Source: CAYWNA01 sp964459305
Lineage (GTDB): Bacteria; Planctomycetota; Planctomycetia; Pirellulales; Pirellulaceae
Length of the DNA stretch: 64,000 bases
Reading direction: 5' to 3'
Assembly: GCA_964459305.1 (NCBI GenBank)
Contig: CAYWNA010000008.1
Coordinates: forward strand, 1 to 64,000
Translations under genes and position numbers: made by a program
The notes under the pieces: model-generated
What the model was told of the DNA's origin: nothing
Database searches by the model: none
Seen by the model: the letters and a program-made list of their open reading frames with translations, nothing else
Shown here: piece by piece, positions 35,814 to 44,713 of the stretch
Layout: every line of letters starts with the position of its first letter
Numbering within the stretch: the stretch's first letter is position 1

Positions 35814-36695
35814 CTACTTCTGCCCCCCGACGTTCTCGAAGCGGCCCATGAGGCTTTCGCTCAGGATGCCAACTTCCAGTACTAAACGGGCAACGCGGTT
35901 CTTCAGGATATTGAACGCGGCGATGGCCGGAATGGCGATTGCCAAACCGATTAGCGTCGTAAACAGCGCGGTTGAAATACCCATTGCCAGCTCCGACGGC
36001 TTCGGCGTCGAGGGGCTCGTCGCGATCACCTGGAACGACGAGATCATACCGTGCACCGTGCCAAAAAGACCGACCATCGGGCTGATGGTGCCGATCAAGG
36101 CCATGTAGCTGAGGCGGTGCTCCAGTTTCATGTTCTCTTCTTCGCCGACTTCCTGCATCGCTTCGATCGCCGGAGAATAGCCGGCGGACAACTTGGCCAG
36201 CCCTGCCGACAGCACCTGGCCCAGGAACGATTCATCAGCTTTCGCTAACTCGTACGCTTCCTGGTAACGTTTCTCGTTCAAGTGGCCTTCGAAACTTTCG
36301 ACCAGGAGCATCGGGCACACGTTATCGCGGCGAGCCGTCAGCAGATTCATGACGAACAGGGCGACGAGCGTGAACGAGAGGCCAAGGAAAATGATCATGT
36401 ACCCTGCCCCCAATGCCTCGTAGATCCAGGCCAGGTAGCTCTTCTCCTCCGGCGCCGCGTCCTCGCCTTCATCCGCCGCGGGCGCGTCCGCGACGGGCGC
36501 GGCGTCGTCCCCAGCGAAAATATCCTCCGCCGGATCCTCCGCCGCCGGATCCTCCGCCGCCGGATCCTCATCCGCAGCGACAACGGTCGCCGTGGGGAGC
36601 AGCGATGTCAGCGAAAACGCCCCCACGGCCAAAGTCAGAATCGAAAGCGAAAAGAACACACCCGCCCATGGACCCTTCAGTAGACGTTGCCGCAT
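35814..36695 (-). CDS. MotA/TolQ/ExbB proton-channel protein with acidic periplasmic linker
   Basis: 293 residues from the ATG ending at 36695, preceded by GGAGG. An N-terminal signal-like helix (GVFFSLSILTLAVGAFSLTS) is followed by an acidic linker with DPAAE repeats encoded by a 15-bp tandem repeat (36534-36570). Then come the three ExbB helices: MIIFLGLSFTLVALFVMNLL, YMALIGTISPMVGLFGTVHG and the last AIAIPAIAAFNIL. It energises an unknown outer process using proton flow with the two ExbDs downstream. The added signal and linker are typical of planctomycete versions. Confidence 0.9.
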   Translation of the reverse strand: MRQRLLKGPWAGVFFSLSILTLAVGAFSLTSLLPTATVVAADEDPAAEDPAAEDPAEDIFAGDDAAPVADAPAADEGEDAAPEEKSYLAWIYEALGAGYMIIFLGLSFTLVALFVMNLLTARRDNVCPMLLVESFEGHLNEKRYQEAYELAKADESFLGQVLSAGLAKLSAGYSPAIEAMQEVGEEENMKLEHRLSYMALIGTISPMVGLFGTVHGMISSFQVIATSPSTPKPSELAMGISTALFTTLIGLAIAIPAIAAFNILKNRVARLVLEVGILSESLMGRFENVGGQK

Positions 36696-36842
36696 TGTTT
36701 CCTCCGAAAATCTTGTGTGGTTTTGCTTGCGAAACGAGCCAGGAATTCGTCTTTCTACCAAAACAATATTGTAATCCCATCCTATGGGATTGGTAAAGCA
36801 CCAACTTATGCCCCCTCCACAACTGGGGTGGGTCTGACCAGC

Positions 36843-37880
36843 CTACTTCATTTGCGCCCAGCGGCTGCCTGCATACCGTTCCGTCAACGTACCACGCGCC
36901 CGCACGGCCCGATCCGACTTGCCCGCGTCCGCCCACAGTTTGCTCAGGTAGTATAGGGCCTCGGCGTGTGTTTCCGAATCCGTAAAAAACATCAGGTCCG
37001 TATGCAGGAAAGCCAATATTGCGTCCTGGGTTTTACCCGTCTTCATGTAGCATGCCCCCAGGGCATTGTAGGCCCGGCCAAACAACGCTGCATCGCTGGG
37101 GTCGTTCTTGGCAATCAAGTCCTCGACAAGTGCGATACCTTCTTCGTGCTTTTCCGTGGCCGCCAGACACACAGCCTTCCCCACGGTGGCATGCATCTTC
37201 TGCTCATTGACTTCCGGTGTGGCCGCGCTCGATGCAAGCACGTTCTCGAAACCTACCAGGGCTTCGGCGTACTTGCCCGCCGCAGACAGCGAACGTGCCA
37301 GCAACACGTTGGCCCGCAATTCGTAGTCTTTCCACGGAGCGCCCGCCAGCAGTCCATAGAATGTTGATGCCTGGGCATAGTCCCCTTTGGCGAAGTTCAG
37401 GTCGCCCAGAAGCTCTACACCTTCGAAGAAGTGGAAAGTTGTGCGGTTCGCGCCGATGAAATTCTTCATCTGCGTGATTGCCGCGTCCTTATCAGCGCCC
37501 TCGGTCAGGGCAAGCATCGCCATGCAGTAAGCCGCATAGTATCCAGCATCCTGTTTGATGACGTCGTTGCTGATCTGAGTCATGTCGACTTTCTTCAATT
37601 CGTCGACGGCATCCCCAAACTGACCGGCCAATGCACGCTCGCGGGCCGTCGTCAGTTCCGCGGGTTCATCACCAAAGGTAACCTTCAGGATATCTTTGAT
37701 CTCGAAAGCGCGGGTGATTCCCGTAGCTTCGATTGTCACCTCCTTCGGACTGACGGCGCTGATCAGGCCTCGGGTCGGCGTGCCTTTCTTCTTGTCAAAA
37801 ACCTGGTCTTCTTGTGCGGCGCAGAAGACTGGAACGGAGATAGCCGCGATCAACGAGAGAATTGCCAAGATTCTGTTCAT
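36843..37880 (-). CDS. Secreted tetratricopeptide-repeat protein in ExbB operon
   Basis: 345 residues with signal peptide RILAILSLIAAISVPVFCAA. A small beta segment (GLISAVSPKEVTIEATGITR) precedes TPR-like helices from about residue 75 to the end, for example YNALGACYMKTGKTQDAILAF and LYYLSKLWADAGKSDRAV. It is probably a periplasmic scaffold working with the ExbB/ExbD motor. It lies between the large TPR gene and ExbB, separated from the former by a perfect palindrome. Confidence 0.85.
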   Translation of the reverse strand: MNRILAILSLIAAISVPVFCAAQEDQVFDKKKGTPTRGLISAVSPKEVTIEATGITRAFEIKDILKVTFGDEPAELTTARERALAGQFGDAVDELKKVDMTQISNDVIKQDAGYYAAYCMAMLALTEGADKDAAITQMKNFIGANRTTFHFFEGVELLGDLNFAKGDYAQASTFYGLLAGAPWKDYELRANVLLARSLSAAGKYAEALVGFENVLASSAATPEVNEQKMHATVGKAVCLAATEKHEEGIALVEDLIAKNDPSDAALFGRAYNALGACYMKTGKTQDAILAFLHTDLMFFTDSETHAEALYYLSKLWADAGKSDRAVRARGTLTERYAGSRWAQMK

Positions 37881-37949
37881 GAAAACGCACTCCTCAAAAT
37901 CTTTGAGATTTCTGTGTTGTCCTAGCGAGGTCCATGGCCGCCGTCAAAA

Positions 37950-37983
37950 GTTCGTAGTGCCGCCTTCAGGCGGCACTACGAAC
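37950..37983. repeat. Perfect 15-bp palindrome between the two TPR genes
   Basis: GTTCGTAGTGCCGCC, loop TTCA, then its exact complement. It lies 6 bases beyond the stop side of the large TPR gene and 69 bases before the next start on the minus strand. It may be a partial terminator or one of the genome's palindromic repeats; it is the only perfect one of its kind here. Confidence 0.7.
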
Positions 37984-37989
37984 GGAACC

Positions 37990-40900
37990 CTATTCCGTGA
38001 TGGCCTTTTTCTTCTCTTTCTCCTCCGGCAACCCGCCGGGTCGTTCGCCGAGTTGTTTCTGAATGTTCTTCATCAATGCGTCATAGCGCGGTCTCCAGGC
38101 TTGCCATTCGTCCCCTTGTCCATAGAGCTGTTGCGTCTGCACGATAGCCCTCTTTGCCTTTGCGAGTAAGTCCGCCTCGCCCGACTTCTCGGAACTCGCA
38201 CGAGCTTGGCTATAGCGGCAAAACGCCAGATTGTATCGACCTTCGTGGAACGTGTTGCGGAATTGAGGAAACTTAGCCGTCACCTGAGACAGGCGTCCCC
38301 AGCCCCAAATGATGTTCTTCTTTGTCTCCGGATTTGGCTCAGAGCCCCGCAATGCCTTGTCGTAGAGGGCCAGGGCTTTGGCGGGCTGCTGCTGCGCCAC
38401 CCACACGTCGGCCCACTGCTGATACAGCATGGCGCCTTCTACCTGGACGTCGAGCATCATCTCGTTTTCCGTAAGAACCGCCTTCAGGAGGTCGCGAGCG
38501 TCGGTGAACTTGGTCAACTTGCGCTTGGCCGTCGCCAGACGCAGGCGAATCTGCGTCTTCATTTTGGGGTCTTCGAATTTCACTTTTTCCAAAATGGTTT
38601 CGTAAGTGTCAGCGGCCTCTTGGTAGTATTTCCTCGCCTGGGACGTCACCTTGTTCTCGGTATCGAAGCCGGTGCCGAGGCTGAAGAACGTCTCAGCGAC
38701 CCAATTCAGCACGCCCAAATCGGTAGCACTTGAGCGCAGCCGCGTCAGGAACGTCTCGAATCCTTTTGACAACGCCTGCTTGTCTTCGGGCGACGCCAAA
38801 CTCATCTGCGACTCCAAATCACGGGCCAGGCCGACGTACATGTCAATCAGCTTGTCTTTCTCGATGGCAGCTTTCATGGCGTCCATCACGTCGGTAGCCT
38901 TCTTGATTACCGCGTCGCTATCCGCAGTGCCGGCCAGCGAGGAGATGTAGGCCTGCAGGGCGGTCTTGTAGACTTCGGCACCAAAGTCCTCGCGCAAGGT
39001 GGCCGCGTGTTTTGCCCTGACCAATGAAAGCGGTCCGATGCCCTCGTCTTCCAGCAACTTGACCGCTTCATCGACCTGCCCAGTGTCGACGTAGATCTGG
39101 GCGAGCGACAGAGCCGCTGTGACCGAGGCCTCGCTGACTTCGCCTGCCTGTTGCATACGGGCGACACCAGCGGACAGGATTGCTTGTGCCCTGCCTTTCA
39201 ATTCATTTAGCGTCGCTTTCTTTGCGTTGACATCCTCACCCTCGGGGATCAAACTCTCGTCTTTCTCCCACTTGCGAACGTCCTGCATGCCCTTCAGGTA
39301 CCCACTCCACATCGCCTGGCCGGTCTTGATTTCGGCATCCCCGCGTTTCGGCGAGTCCTCAGGGATATCGTTCAAGTATTTCTCGGCCATGTCCAGATCG
39401 CCCGCCTGGATCATGAAGGGGATCAGCGTGTTGAGCGCCTCGACGGCCTCCGGCTGGTCAGACCATTTCTTAGTAATGAAATTGGCGATGCCGACGATCT
39501 GGTTCGATTCGAATTCCTTGTCGTCGGACTCCTTTTCTGTGTACAACTTCAGGTACGACGCCATGGCAATTTTCGCGCTTTGCCGGGCCCCAGCGCTGTC
39601 GGGATATCGCCGGGCGATGAACTCGCCCACAACCGCCGCGTCGTAGTACTCCTCCATGGAGTAGTAGAGGAAACAGAGGAAGTAACGGACAATGTTGACA
39701 TCCCGGATGTCCGTGTCCCGGTCGGCCAGGCTCAAAGCCATACGGAAGAAGCGTTTTGCGTCGGCCAGCGACGTCTTGAGCGTTTCCTGAGCGGTCTTCA
39801 ATTGTTCCTGCAGTTGTTTCTTGACCGCGTCGTCCTTTTCCTTGGTGATTCTCTGTGGCACCGTCTTCAACACGAGGTTGGCCGTTTGAATCGCGTCGAG
39901 CGCCTCGCGTCCGGCTTGCTTAGCCTCGGCAAACGTCTTCGGATCGGGAGCTTGGCCCTCTTCAACTTTTGGCCCTCCCCACTTGGCGAGCAACTCGCGA
40001 GATTCCTGCTGCAAGTCGCCCTTCACCCTGGAGACGAAAAGCGCATTTTTGCGAGCGTCGCTCTCCATTCGTTTTGCCTGCGGATCTTTGGAATCCTTCT
40101 TCTTCAGCTCATACGCGTGATTCCACTGGGCCTTGGCCAGCTCAAGACGCAGTTTCAGCCAATCCGGCGTCTTTGACTCGTTGGGTCTCGCTTTGTCGAT
40201 CCACGGGTCCAGCTTGGCGACCGCCTCAGCGTGAAGTTTGCTGTTCGCCCAGCATCCAGCGGCCAACAACATGGTCTTGGTTTTCATCGTACGAAAGGCC
40301 TCCGGGTTGTCCGGCTGCTCCATCAATTCACCAAGATAGCTAAGGGCATTCTTGTAGTCGGCCATCTTCTGCGCGCAACGGCCCTGATACATGCGAGCAT
40401 AAAGCCCTGCCAAGCGTGTCCGGTACTTCTCGTAGATCTCTCCGTATTGACTAGCGGCCTCGGTGAGCAACGTCTTGAACTCGGCGGACCCAGAATCGGC
40501 AGTGTCTGCCGTTTCCTCCTTGATCGCCGCGGCCAGCAGTTGGGCCTGCAAGTAATCGGCCCGCAACTGATCGCGCAACGCCACCTTCTCCTTGTCGCTG
40601 GGATCGACGACCTTCATCTTACTCAGTTTTTCCTTCAACTCGACCTGAGCCCTCTCAAACACTTTGTACGCATCGTCGTAGACCTGGTGAGCTTCCCCCA
40701 GCAGTGTCGTTTTGTCCGCACCCGCCTTCTTTGTCTGCTCGACCTTGATGCGAGCACGTTCTACGAGCAGATTGCCCAACTGGCTGTTTGCGGAAGAAAC
40801 CAACGCATGCTCGGGATGCATCCCGATGAATCTCTTCAATGCGTCACGTGCGTCATCCAGTTGATTCTCGCGGATTGCGAGATCCCGCTGGTCGCGCGAC

Positions 40901-41142
40901 GATTGGATCAAGGTGCTGCCGGTCTCGTAAAGCAATATCTCCTTCAACTCCACAGGCGCCAGACGGCTCGTTCTCATGCGCTGAAGGTACTCAAGGGCCA
41001 TATCGTGGTATTTGGCTTCGCGCAACGCCTGCAGGAATTCGCGTGCCGGTTCGCCGGCCTGGACATCTGGCCCTGTGGCGCTGACCAGGCAAAGGACTGC
41101 GCATCCAAGCAACCCGGTTCTCGCGGAGAAGAGGTTTCTCAT
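37990..41142 (-). CDS. Large secreted TPR protein, first gene of the ExbB/ExbD operon
   Basis: 1050 residues with signal peptide (LLGCAVLCLVSATGPDVQAG). The rest is nearly all helical repeat, with TPR-like units (EFLQALREAKYHDMALEYLQ at the start; AKALALYDKALRGSEPNPET near the end) and long charged coiled-coil-like stretches (KEKDDAVKKQLQEQLKTAQE). It is probably a periplasmic solenoid that recruits partners to the proton-driven complex downstream. The order TPR1050, TPR345, ExbB, ExbD, ExbD resembles a conserved planctomycete arrangement. It stands about 310 bases from the next gene upstream, with a family A repeat in the promoter region. Confidence 0.88.
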   Translation of the reverse strand: MRNLFSARTGLLGCAVLCLVSATGPDVQAGEPAREFLQALREAKYHDMALEYLQRMRTSRLAPVELKEILLYETGSTLIQSSRDQRDLAIRENQLDDARDALKRFIGMHPEHALVSSANSQLGNLLVERARIKVEQTKKAGADKTTLLGEAHQVYDDAYKVFERAQVELKEKLSKMKVVDPSDKEKVALRDQLRADYLQAQLLAAAIKEETADTADSGSAEFKTLLTEAASQYGEIYEKYRTRLAGLYARMYQGRCAQKMADYKNALSYLGELMEQPDNPEAFRTMKTKTMLLAAGCWANSKLHAEAVAKLDPWIDKARPNESKTPDWLKLRLELAKAQWNHAYELKKKDSKDPQAKRMESDARKNALFVSRVKGDLQQESRELLAKWGGPKVEEGQAPDPKTFAEAKQAGREALDAIQTANLVLKTVPQRITKEKDDAVKKQLQEQLKTAQETLKTSLADAKRFFRMALSLADRDTDIRDVNIVRYFLCFLYYSMEEYYDAAVVGEFIARRYPDSAGARQSAKIAMASYLKLYTEKESDDKEFESNQIVGIANFITKKWSDQPEAVEALNTLIPFMIQAGDLDMAEKYLNDIPEDSPKRGDAEIKTGQAMWSGYLKGMQDVRKWEKDESLIPEGEDVNAKKATLNELKGRAQAILSAGVARMQQAGEVSEASVTAALSLAQIYVDTGQVDEAVKLLEDEGIGPLSLVRAKHAATLREDFGAEVYKTALQAYISSLAGTADSDAVIKKATDVMDAMKAAIEKDKLIDMYVGLARDLESQMSLASPEDKQALSKGFETFLTRLRSSATDLGVLNWVAETFFSLGTGFDTENKVTSQARKYYQEAADTYETILEKVKFEDPKMKTQIRLRLATAKRKLTKFTDARDLLKAVLTENEMMLDVQVEGAMLYQQWADVWVAQQQPAKALALYDKALRGSEPNPETKKNIIWGWGRLSQVTAKFPQFRNTFHEGRYNLAFCRYSQARASSEKSGEADLLAKAKRAIVQTQQLYGQGDEWQAWRPRYDALMKNIQKQLGERPGGLPEEKEKKKAITE

Positions 41143-41301
41143 GTTCTATTTCCTCGTTTCAAATCCCTTCGTCGCGGATCTGGGAAAACCGCAAAAGACT
41201 AGAAAACACAGGTTATCCTGTAGACCGGCAGCCCGCAAGTCGGCGGGTTCGGCACGATCCAGATTTCGTCTTCGATGACAAGGTTGTGGCATTCACGCGA
41301 T

Positions 41302-41365
41302 GTAGCCGAACTCGCCAGAGTTTGGTAGTCGTGCCGAGCAGCCAAAGTCTGGCGACTTCGGCTAC
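41302..41365. repeat. Family A palindromic repeat, copy 3
   Basis: Same 24-nt arms and orientation as copy 1, with a 16-nt loop of unrelated sequence. The two stem mismatches are again present. Beyond the right arm about 40 bases resemble those after copy 1. It sits between the large TPR gene and the end of the VWA gene; nothing else is seen in 41143-41449. Confidence 0.85.
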
Positions 41366-41449
41366 CGTGAAATCGGGGGCTATTTCCGCCATGGCCCCAA
41401 GTCCCACCCGGCGGGCGGGGGCCTGCCGTGGGCTTCGGGTCAGCCCGTG

Positions 41450-43651
41450 TTAGGATCCCCGCCAATGGCCTCCGATTATTCCTCGCGTTCCCGCTTTAGT
41501 GAGTCCCGTGCGTCTCTCGACAGTAATGCGACGAGCGCTCTCCAACAGCGAGACGAGACGCCGGAAATCGGGACGTATTCTCAGCCGCGGATTGACGTGT
41601 CGTGTGATCGCAAGCACTTCCTGCAGATTCCGCGGTTTTGGCCGATATCGGTAGACGCCCGGCGACGGAACTGCAAAGTTGAACGACTGCCGTAGTATTT
41701 CGCCGGTTTCCGCAGCGATTGTCGCAGCCTGCAGACAGATCGCAGATCCTTCGAAGGACGTGGCAAACTGAATGCGGCTGATACGCTGGGTCCGGGCTCG
41801 TTGGGGCTCACCGCTGTCGGGGTTGTTCCACTGGAGTCTGGCCGACGCCACGTCGTCCTCGTCGTTGGGATAGAGCCAGACTTCGAATAGGACCGTTGCT
41901 TCCTGCCCGACTCGCAAATCCGACTCGACCGACGCCGGCAACAACCCACCGACGGATGTCGCTTCGTGACCAATCAGCCGGTACGCAGCAACCGCCTTCG
42001 GATTGAACTCAACATGCAGTTTTGCTTCGGAGGCGACCAACGACGGATCGCCCGTCAGCGTCTCGACTAGCGACCAGCAAATCTGCTCCCCCGACTGAAC
42101 GGCGCGTATCATCCCGTCCGTTACGCCGGTCACTTCCGCGAACGCCTCGTCCAACTCCGCCCCACCTCCTAGATCGAACACGTCGAACCGGAAGTCCAGG
42201 TGGGCAGCTTCGCCCAGCATTCCTTCGATCGCTCGCGATTCGCTAGTACCCAGGGCGAAACCACCGTCGGTAATAAGCACCAATCGTCGCGCGACGGGCG
42301 AGGCGGATTGGGTGCCGATGGCCGCGGTAAAGGCCGCCTGCAGAGCGGCACCAAGATTCGCCCCTCCACGGGCCTCCAGCCGCTCCAATATGCCGACCAA
42401 CTCCTCGGCGTCCCCTCGGCGACCCTCTTCGACCACGCGGAAGGGCTCGTCGTTGAAAACGATCAACGAAAAACAATCGTCCGGCCCCAGATGCCGAAGC
42501 ATCTTGCGAAGTCCCCGCCGGGCCATGTCCAGTCTTCCTTCCCAGCCCATACTGGCGGAGATATCCAAAGCGACGACTAGATGCGTGGCCGGCAGCGTTC
42601 GGCTGCGAGGCACACCGGCCTTGACACCGATCTGCAACATTCCCGCCGCACTGGGATTGAACACGGATGGTCCGGCCGCCGTGCGTATTGCCAACTGGCC
42701 CGGTTCGGCCGGCGCGTATTCGTAATCTATGGCCGCGAGGAAGTCTTCCACGCGGACCTGTTCGGGATTGGGTAAGCGATCCTGCGCGATCATTTGTCGA
42801 GCAACGCTCACGCTGGTCGTGTCAGTACACAATGGCGCGGTAATGGCACTGGCAGATCGCTCGACCGAAGTAAGAACTGGCGGGTGAACGCCCCGGCTGT
42901 ACAGGAATTCACGATCGAACGCCCGAACAAGCGGTGCCTCGACACCCCGGGCGGTCGGCGCCGAAAGCGTCTTCAAGTCCGGAAGTGCGTCATCCTGGTG
43001 ACGCGAATAGCCTAAAACGCCCCAACGCATCAGCAGCCAATTGTCCCAAGGATTCCAGGCATCGTTGATCTCAGCAAACAACTGGCCCGCTGGGCCCGCG
43101 ACCGGTGTATCGACGACTTGGAGCAACGGAATCCCGGGTTCGTCTGAAGCCTCTGATGCAGAGAGCGACGACCCGTCCAGGTGGTCCAAACTCGGCACAA
43201 TTCGGACGCTCTCCTCGGGCGGACTAACGATCTTGAGCGGTCCTTGATCGATAATGACCAGCGCGATCGGTTCCTGTGGTTTCGGGCGAACGAAGGTCAG
43301 CAAACCGCCAATCGCACCGAAGTACCCGGCGCCAACCACGATCAACAAGGAGACAGCCAAAGCCAAACGGCCAATCCGCGAGCGGCGACGTCGTTGAGGA
43401 ATCACTCGTGCCCGCGGCACCACCTGCGGCGGAAGCGGCACGTCGCGAATCTGCTGGTCCAATAGTTCGTCGGCGACTTCCTGTTTCATTCGCTGGAGCA
43501 GCCCGATCGGCACGGGCACAGATTGCAGCCGGTCGTCCAATTCCTCGTCCGACAGCGCGGCGATACCGCGCAGGCGGCCAGCCAGATCGTCAGGAACCGG
43601 TACGGCCCGCAACTTCGCGTCAAGCGTGTGATCTGTCTCTCGGTCAGGCAT
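41450..43651 (-). CDS. Membrane von Willebrand A/YfbK-like protein with anti-sigma-like cytoplasmic region
   Basis: 733 residues from the ATG ending at 43651 (an alternative is 43675). The cytoplasmic ~90 residues hold three copies of a motif, LRAVPVP (14-20), LQSVPVP (42-48) and IRDVPLP (68-74), then a basic cluster and one membrane helix (~93-121). Outside are a YfbK-like N-domain, a VWA domain with DISAS (~361) and TDGG (~461), and the YfbK signature EFNPKAVAAYRLIGHE. The MIDAS threonine position reads GGANLG, with Ala. It lies directly downstream of an ECF sigma gene, so an anti-sigma or sensor role is inferred. Confidence 0.75.
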   Translation of the reverse strand: MPDRETDHTLDAKLRAVPVPDDLAGRLRGIAALSDEELDDRLQSVPVPIGLLQRMKQEVADELLDQQIRDVPLPPQVVPRARVIPQRRRRSRIGRLALAVSLLIVVGAGYFGAIGGLLTFVRPKPQEPIALVIIDQGPLKIVSPPEESVRIVPSLDHLDGSSLSASEASDEPGIPLLQVVDTPVAGPAGQLFAEINDAWNPWDNWLLMRWGVLGYSRHQDDALPDLKTLSAPTARGVEAPLVRAFDREFLYSRGVHPPVLTSVERSASAITAPLCTDTTSVSVARQMIAQDRLPNPEQVRVEDFLAAIDYEYAPAEPGQLAIRTAAGPSVFNPSAAGMLQIGVKAGVPRSRTLPATHLVVALDISASMGWEGRLDMARRGLRKMLRHLGPDDCFSLIVFNDEPFRVVEEGRRGDAEELVGILERLEARGGANLGAALQAAFTAAIGTQSASPVARRLVLITDGGFALGTSESRAIEGMLGEAAHLDFRFDVFDLGGGAELDEAFAEVTGVTDGMIRAVQSGEQICWSLVETLTGDPSLVASEAKLHVEFNPKAVAAYRLIGHEATSVGGLLPASVESDLRVGQEATVLFEVWLYPNDEDDVASARLQWNNPDSGEPQRARTQRISRIQFATSFEGSAICLQAATIAAETGEILRQSFNFAVPSPGVYRYRPKPRNLQEVLAITRHVNPRLRIRPDFRRLVSLLESARRITVERRTGLTKAGTRGIIGGHWRGS

Positions 43652-43692
43652 TGTCTGGTAGGATCGGGTCTGCAACAGTCGTCCGAAAATCC

Positions 43693-43756
43693 GTAGCTGA
43701 ATTCGTAAGAATTCAGCCCCAATACGGTTTCCCTGAAGCCTTGCGGATTCAGCTAC
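43693..43756. repeat. Degenerate family B palindrome
   Basis: The arms GTAGCTGAATTCGTAAGAAT... and ...TTGCGGATTCAGCTAC pair with several differences; the loop is not conserved with the other B copies and the outer arms are missing. It lies in the gap between the sigma factor and the VWA gene on the minus strand. Confidence 0.65.
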
Positions 43757-43771
43757 ATCGGTGCGGCCTTG

Positions 43772-44272
43772 CTAGGTTCTCACGTACGCTCCTAAGTACT
43801 CCCGCAACCTGGCACGCGACCGGCTGACGCGTGAAAGCACGGTCCCAAGTGGTATTCCCATCAGATCGGCGGCCTCCTGGTGGGTCAACTCACCGACCAC
43901 CACCAGCAACAGCGTTTCGCGGAGCTCTTGCGGTAAACGATCGAGCGCAGCCTGCATCTCGTCGGTGAACTCGTCGAAAAACGGATCGTCGCCGGCGATA
44001 CCGATTTCAGGCGAGCTATCCTCCGACAGCGGACGCGGCGGTGGTTTCTTGCGCCAGCGGTCGATAACGCGGCGGCGCAGGATGGCCACCAGCCATGCGC
44101 GATGTCCGCGGTCCGGATCGTACCGCGACCGGCTCTTCCACACCGAGCGGAAGGTCTCCTGGACCATGTCCTCCGCTTCGTGCTGATCGCCAATCATTCG
44201 ATAGGCCATCCGGTACAGAGCGGGACCATGATCGTCAACCATACGGTTAAAGTCCGCCTGCGTGAGAGCCAA
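43772..44272 (-). CDS. ECF RNA polymerase sigma factor
   Basis: 166 residues, close to the normal ECF size. Region 2 includes DQHEAEDMVQETFRSVW and AWLVAILRRRVIDRWRKK; region 4 includes LPQELRETLLLVVVGELTHQ and GIPLGTVLSRVSRSRARL. It is immediately upstream of the VWA membrane protein, with 120 bases between coding regions, and is probably controlled by it. Confidence 0.9.
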   Translation of the reverse strand: MALTQADFNRMVDDHGPALYRMAYRMIGDQHEAEDMVQETFRSVWKSRSRYDPDRGHRAWLVAILRRRVIDRWRKKPPPRPLSEDSSPEIGIAGDDPFFDEFTDEMQAALDRLPQELRETLLLVVVGELTHQEAADLMGIPLGTVLSRVSRSRARLREYLGAYVRT

Positions 44273-44713
44273 AGTCAGCCTTTCTCCGCGGTTCCGGGCA
44301 TTTGCCGGTGGTTGTTTCGCCTGCCAGGCGCCGATTCATTCGCATTTCAGCCTGCGGCTTATTCCCCACGAGTGACGTCGAAACGGTCCGGCAAGCCCTA
44401 ACCTGTTGACAGATCTAGACATAGGCCGAATGCGAACAACGGCCCGACAAGCCTGCGACGAGTACTACTATCTTACCCATTGTGTAAGCGCCATTTCAAG
44501 CGATTGAGCGCGATGTCCTGGGTGGCCGTCGCCGAGGGCTCGGAAATAGCTGCAAGCACTTGTGACGAACGAGTAGTGAATGAAGCCCGTGCGCCGCGCC
44601 ACGGGACGCCCCGATACGTGTTTGGACGCATTTGATAGAATAGCGGGAAGTGAAAGAGTCGAATTGATGAGTCGTTGGCACCTCCCAAGCTCCTAACTGA
44701 CAACAGTGAAGCA
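44273..44713. other. Divergent intergenic region, no gene supported
   Basis: 441 bases between the minus-strand sigma factor and the plus-strand membrane protein gene. It should hold promoters in both directions. TAGAAT near 44636 is a possible -10 box but has no convincing -35. No repeat-family copy or RNA gene was seen. Confidence 0.4.

Noticed and set aside
36534..36570. 15-bp tandem repeat considered as a possible regulatory or slippage site
   Set aside because: It lies in frame inside the ExbB linker and encodes DPAAE repeats; length changes would stay in frame, so it is explained as a protein linker.
8843..41365. Palindromic repeats considered as a CRISPR array or as intrinsic terminators
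   Set aside because: The copies are kilobases apart with no regular spacers or cas genes. They also lack U-runs and have conserved mismatches and flanks, which terminators do not need.
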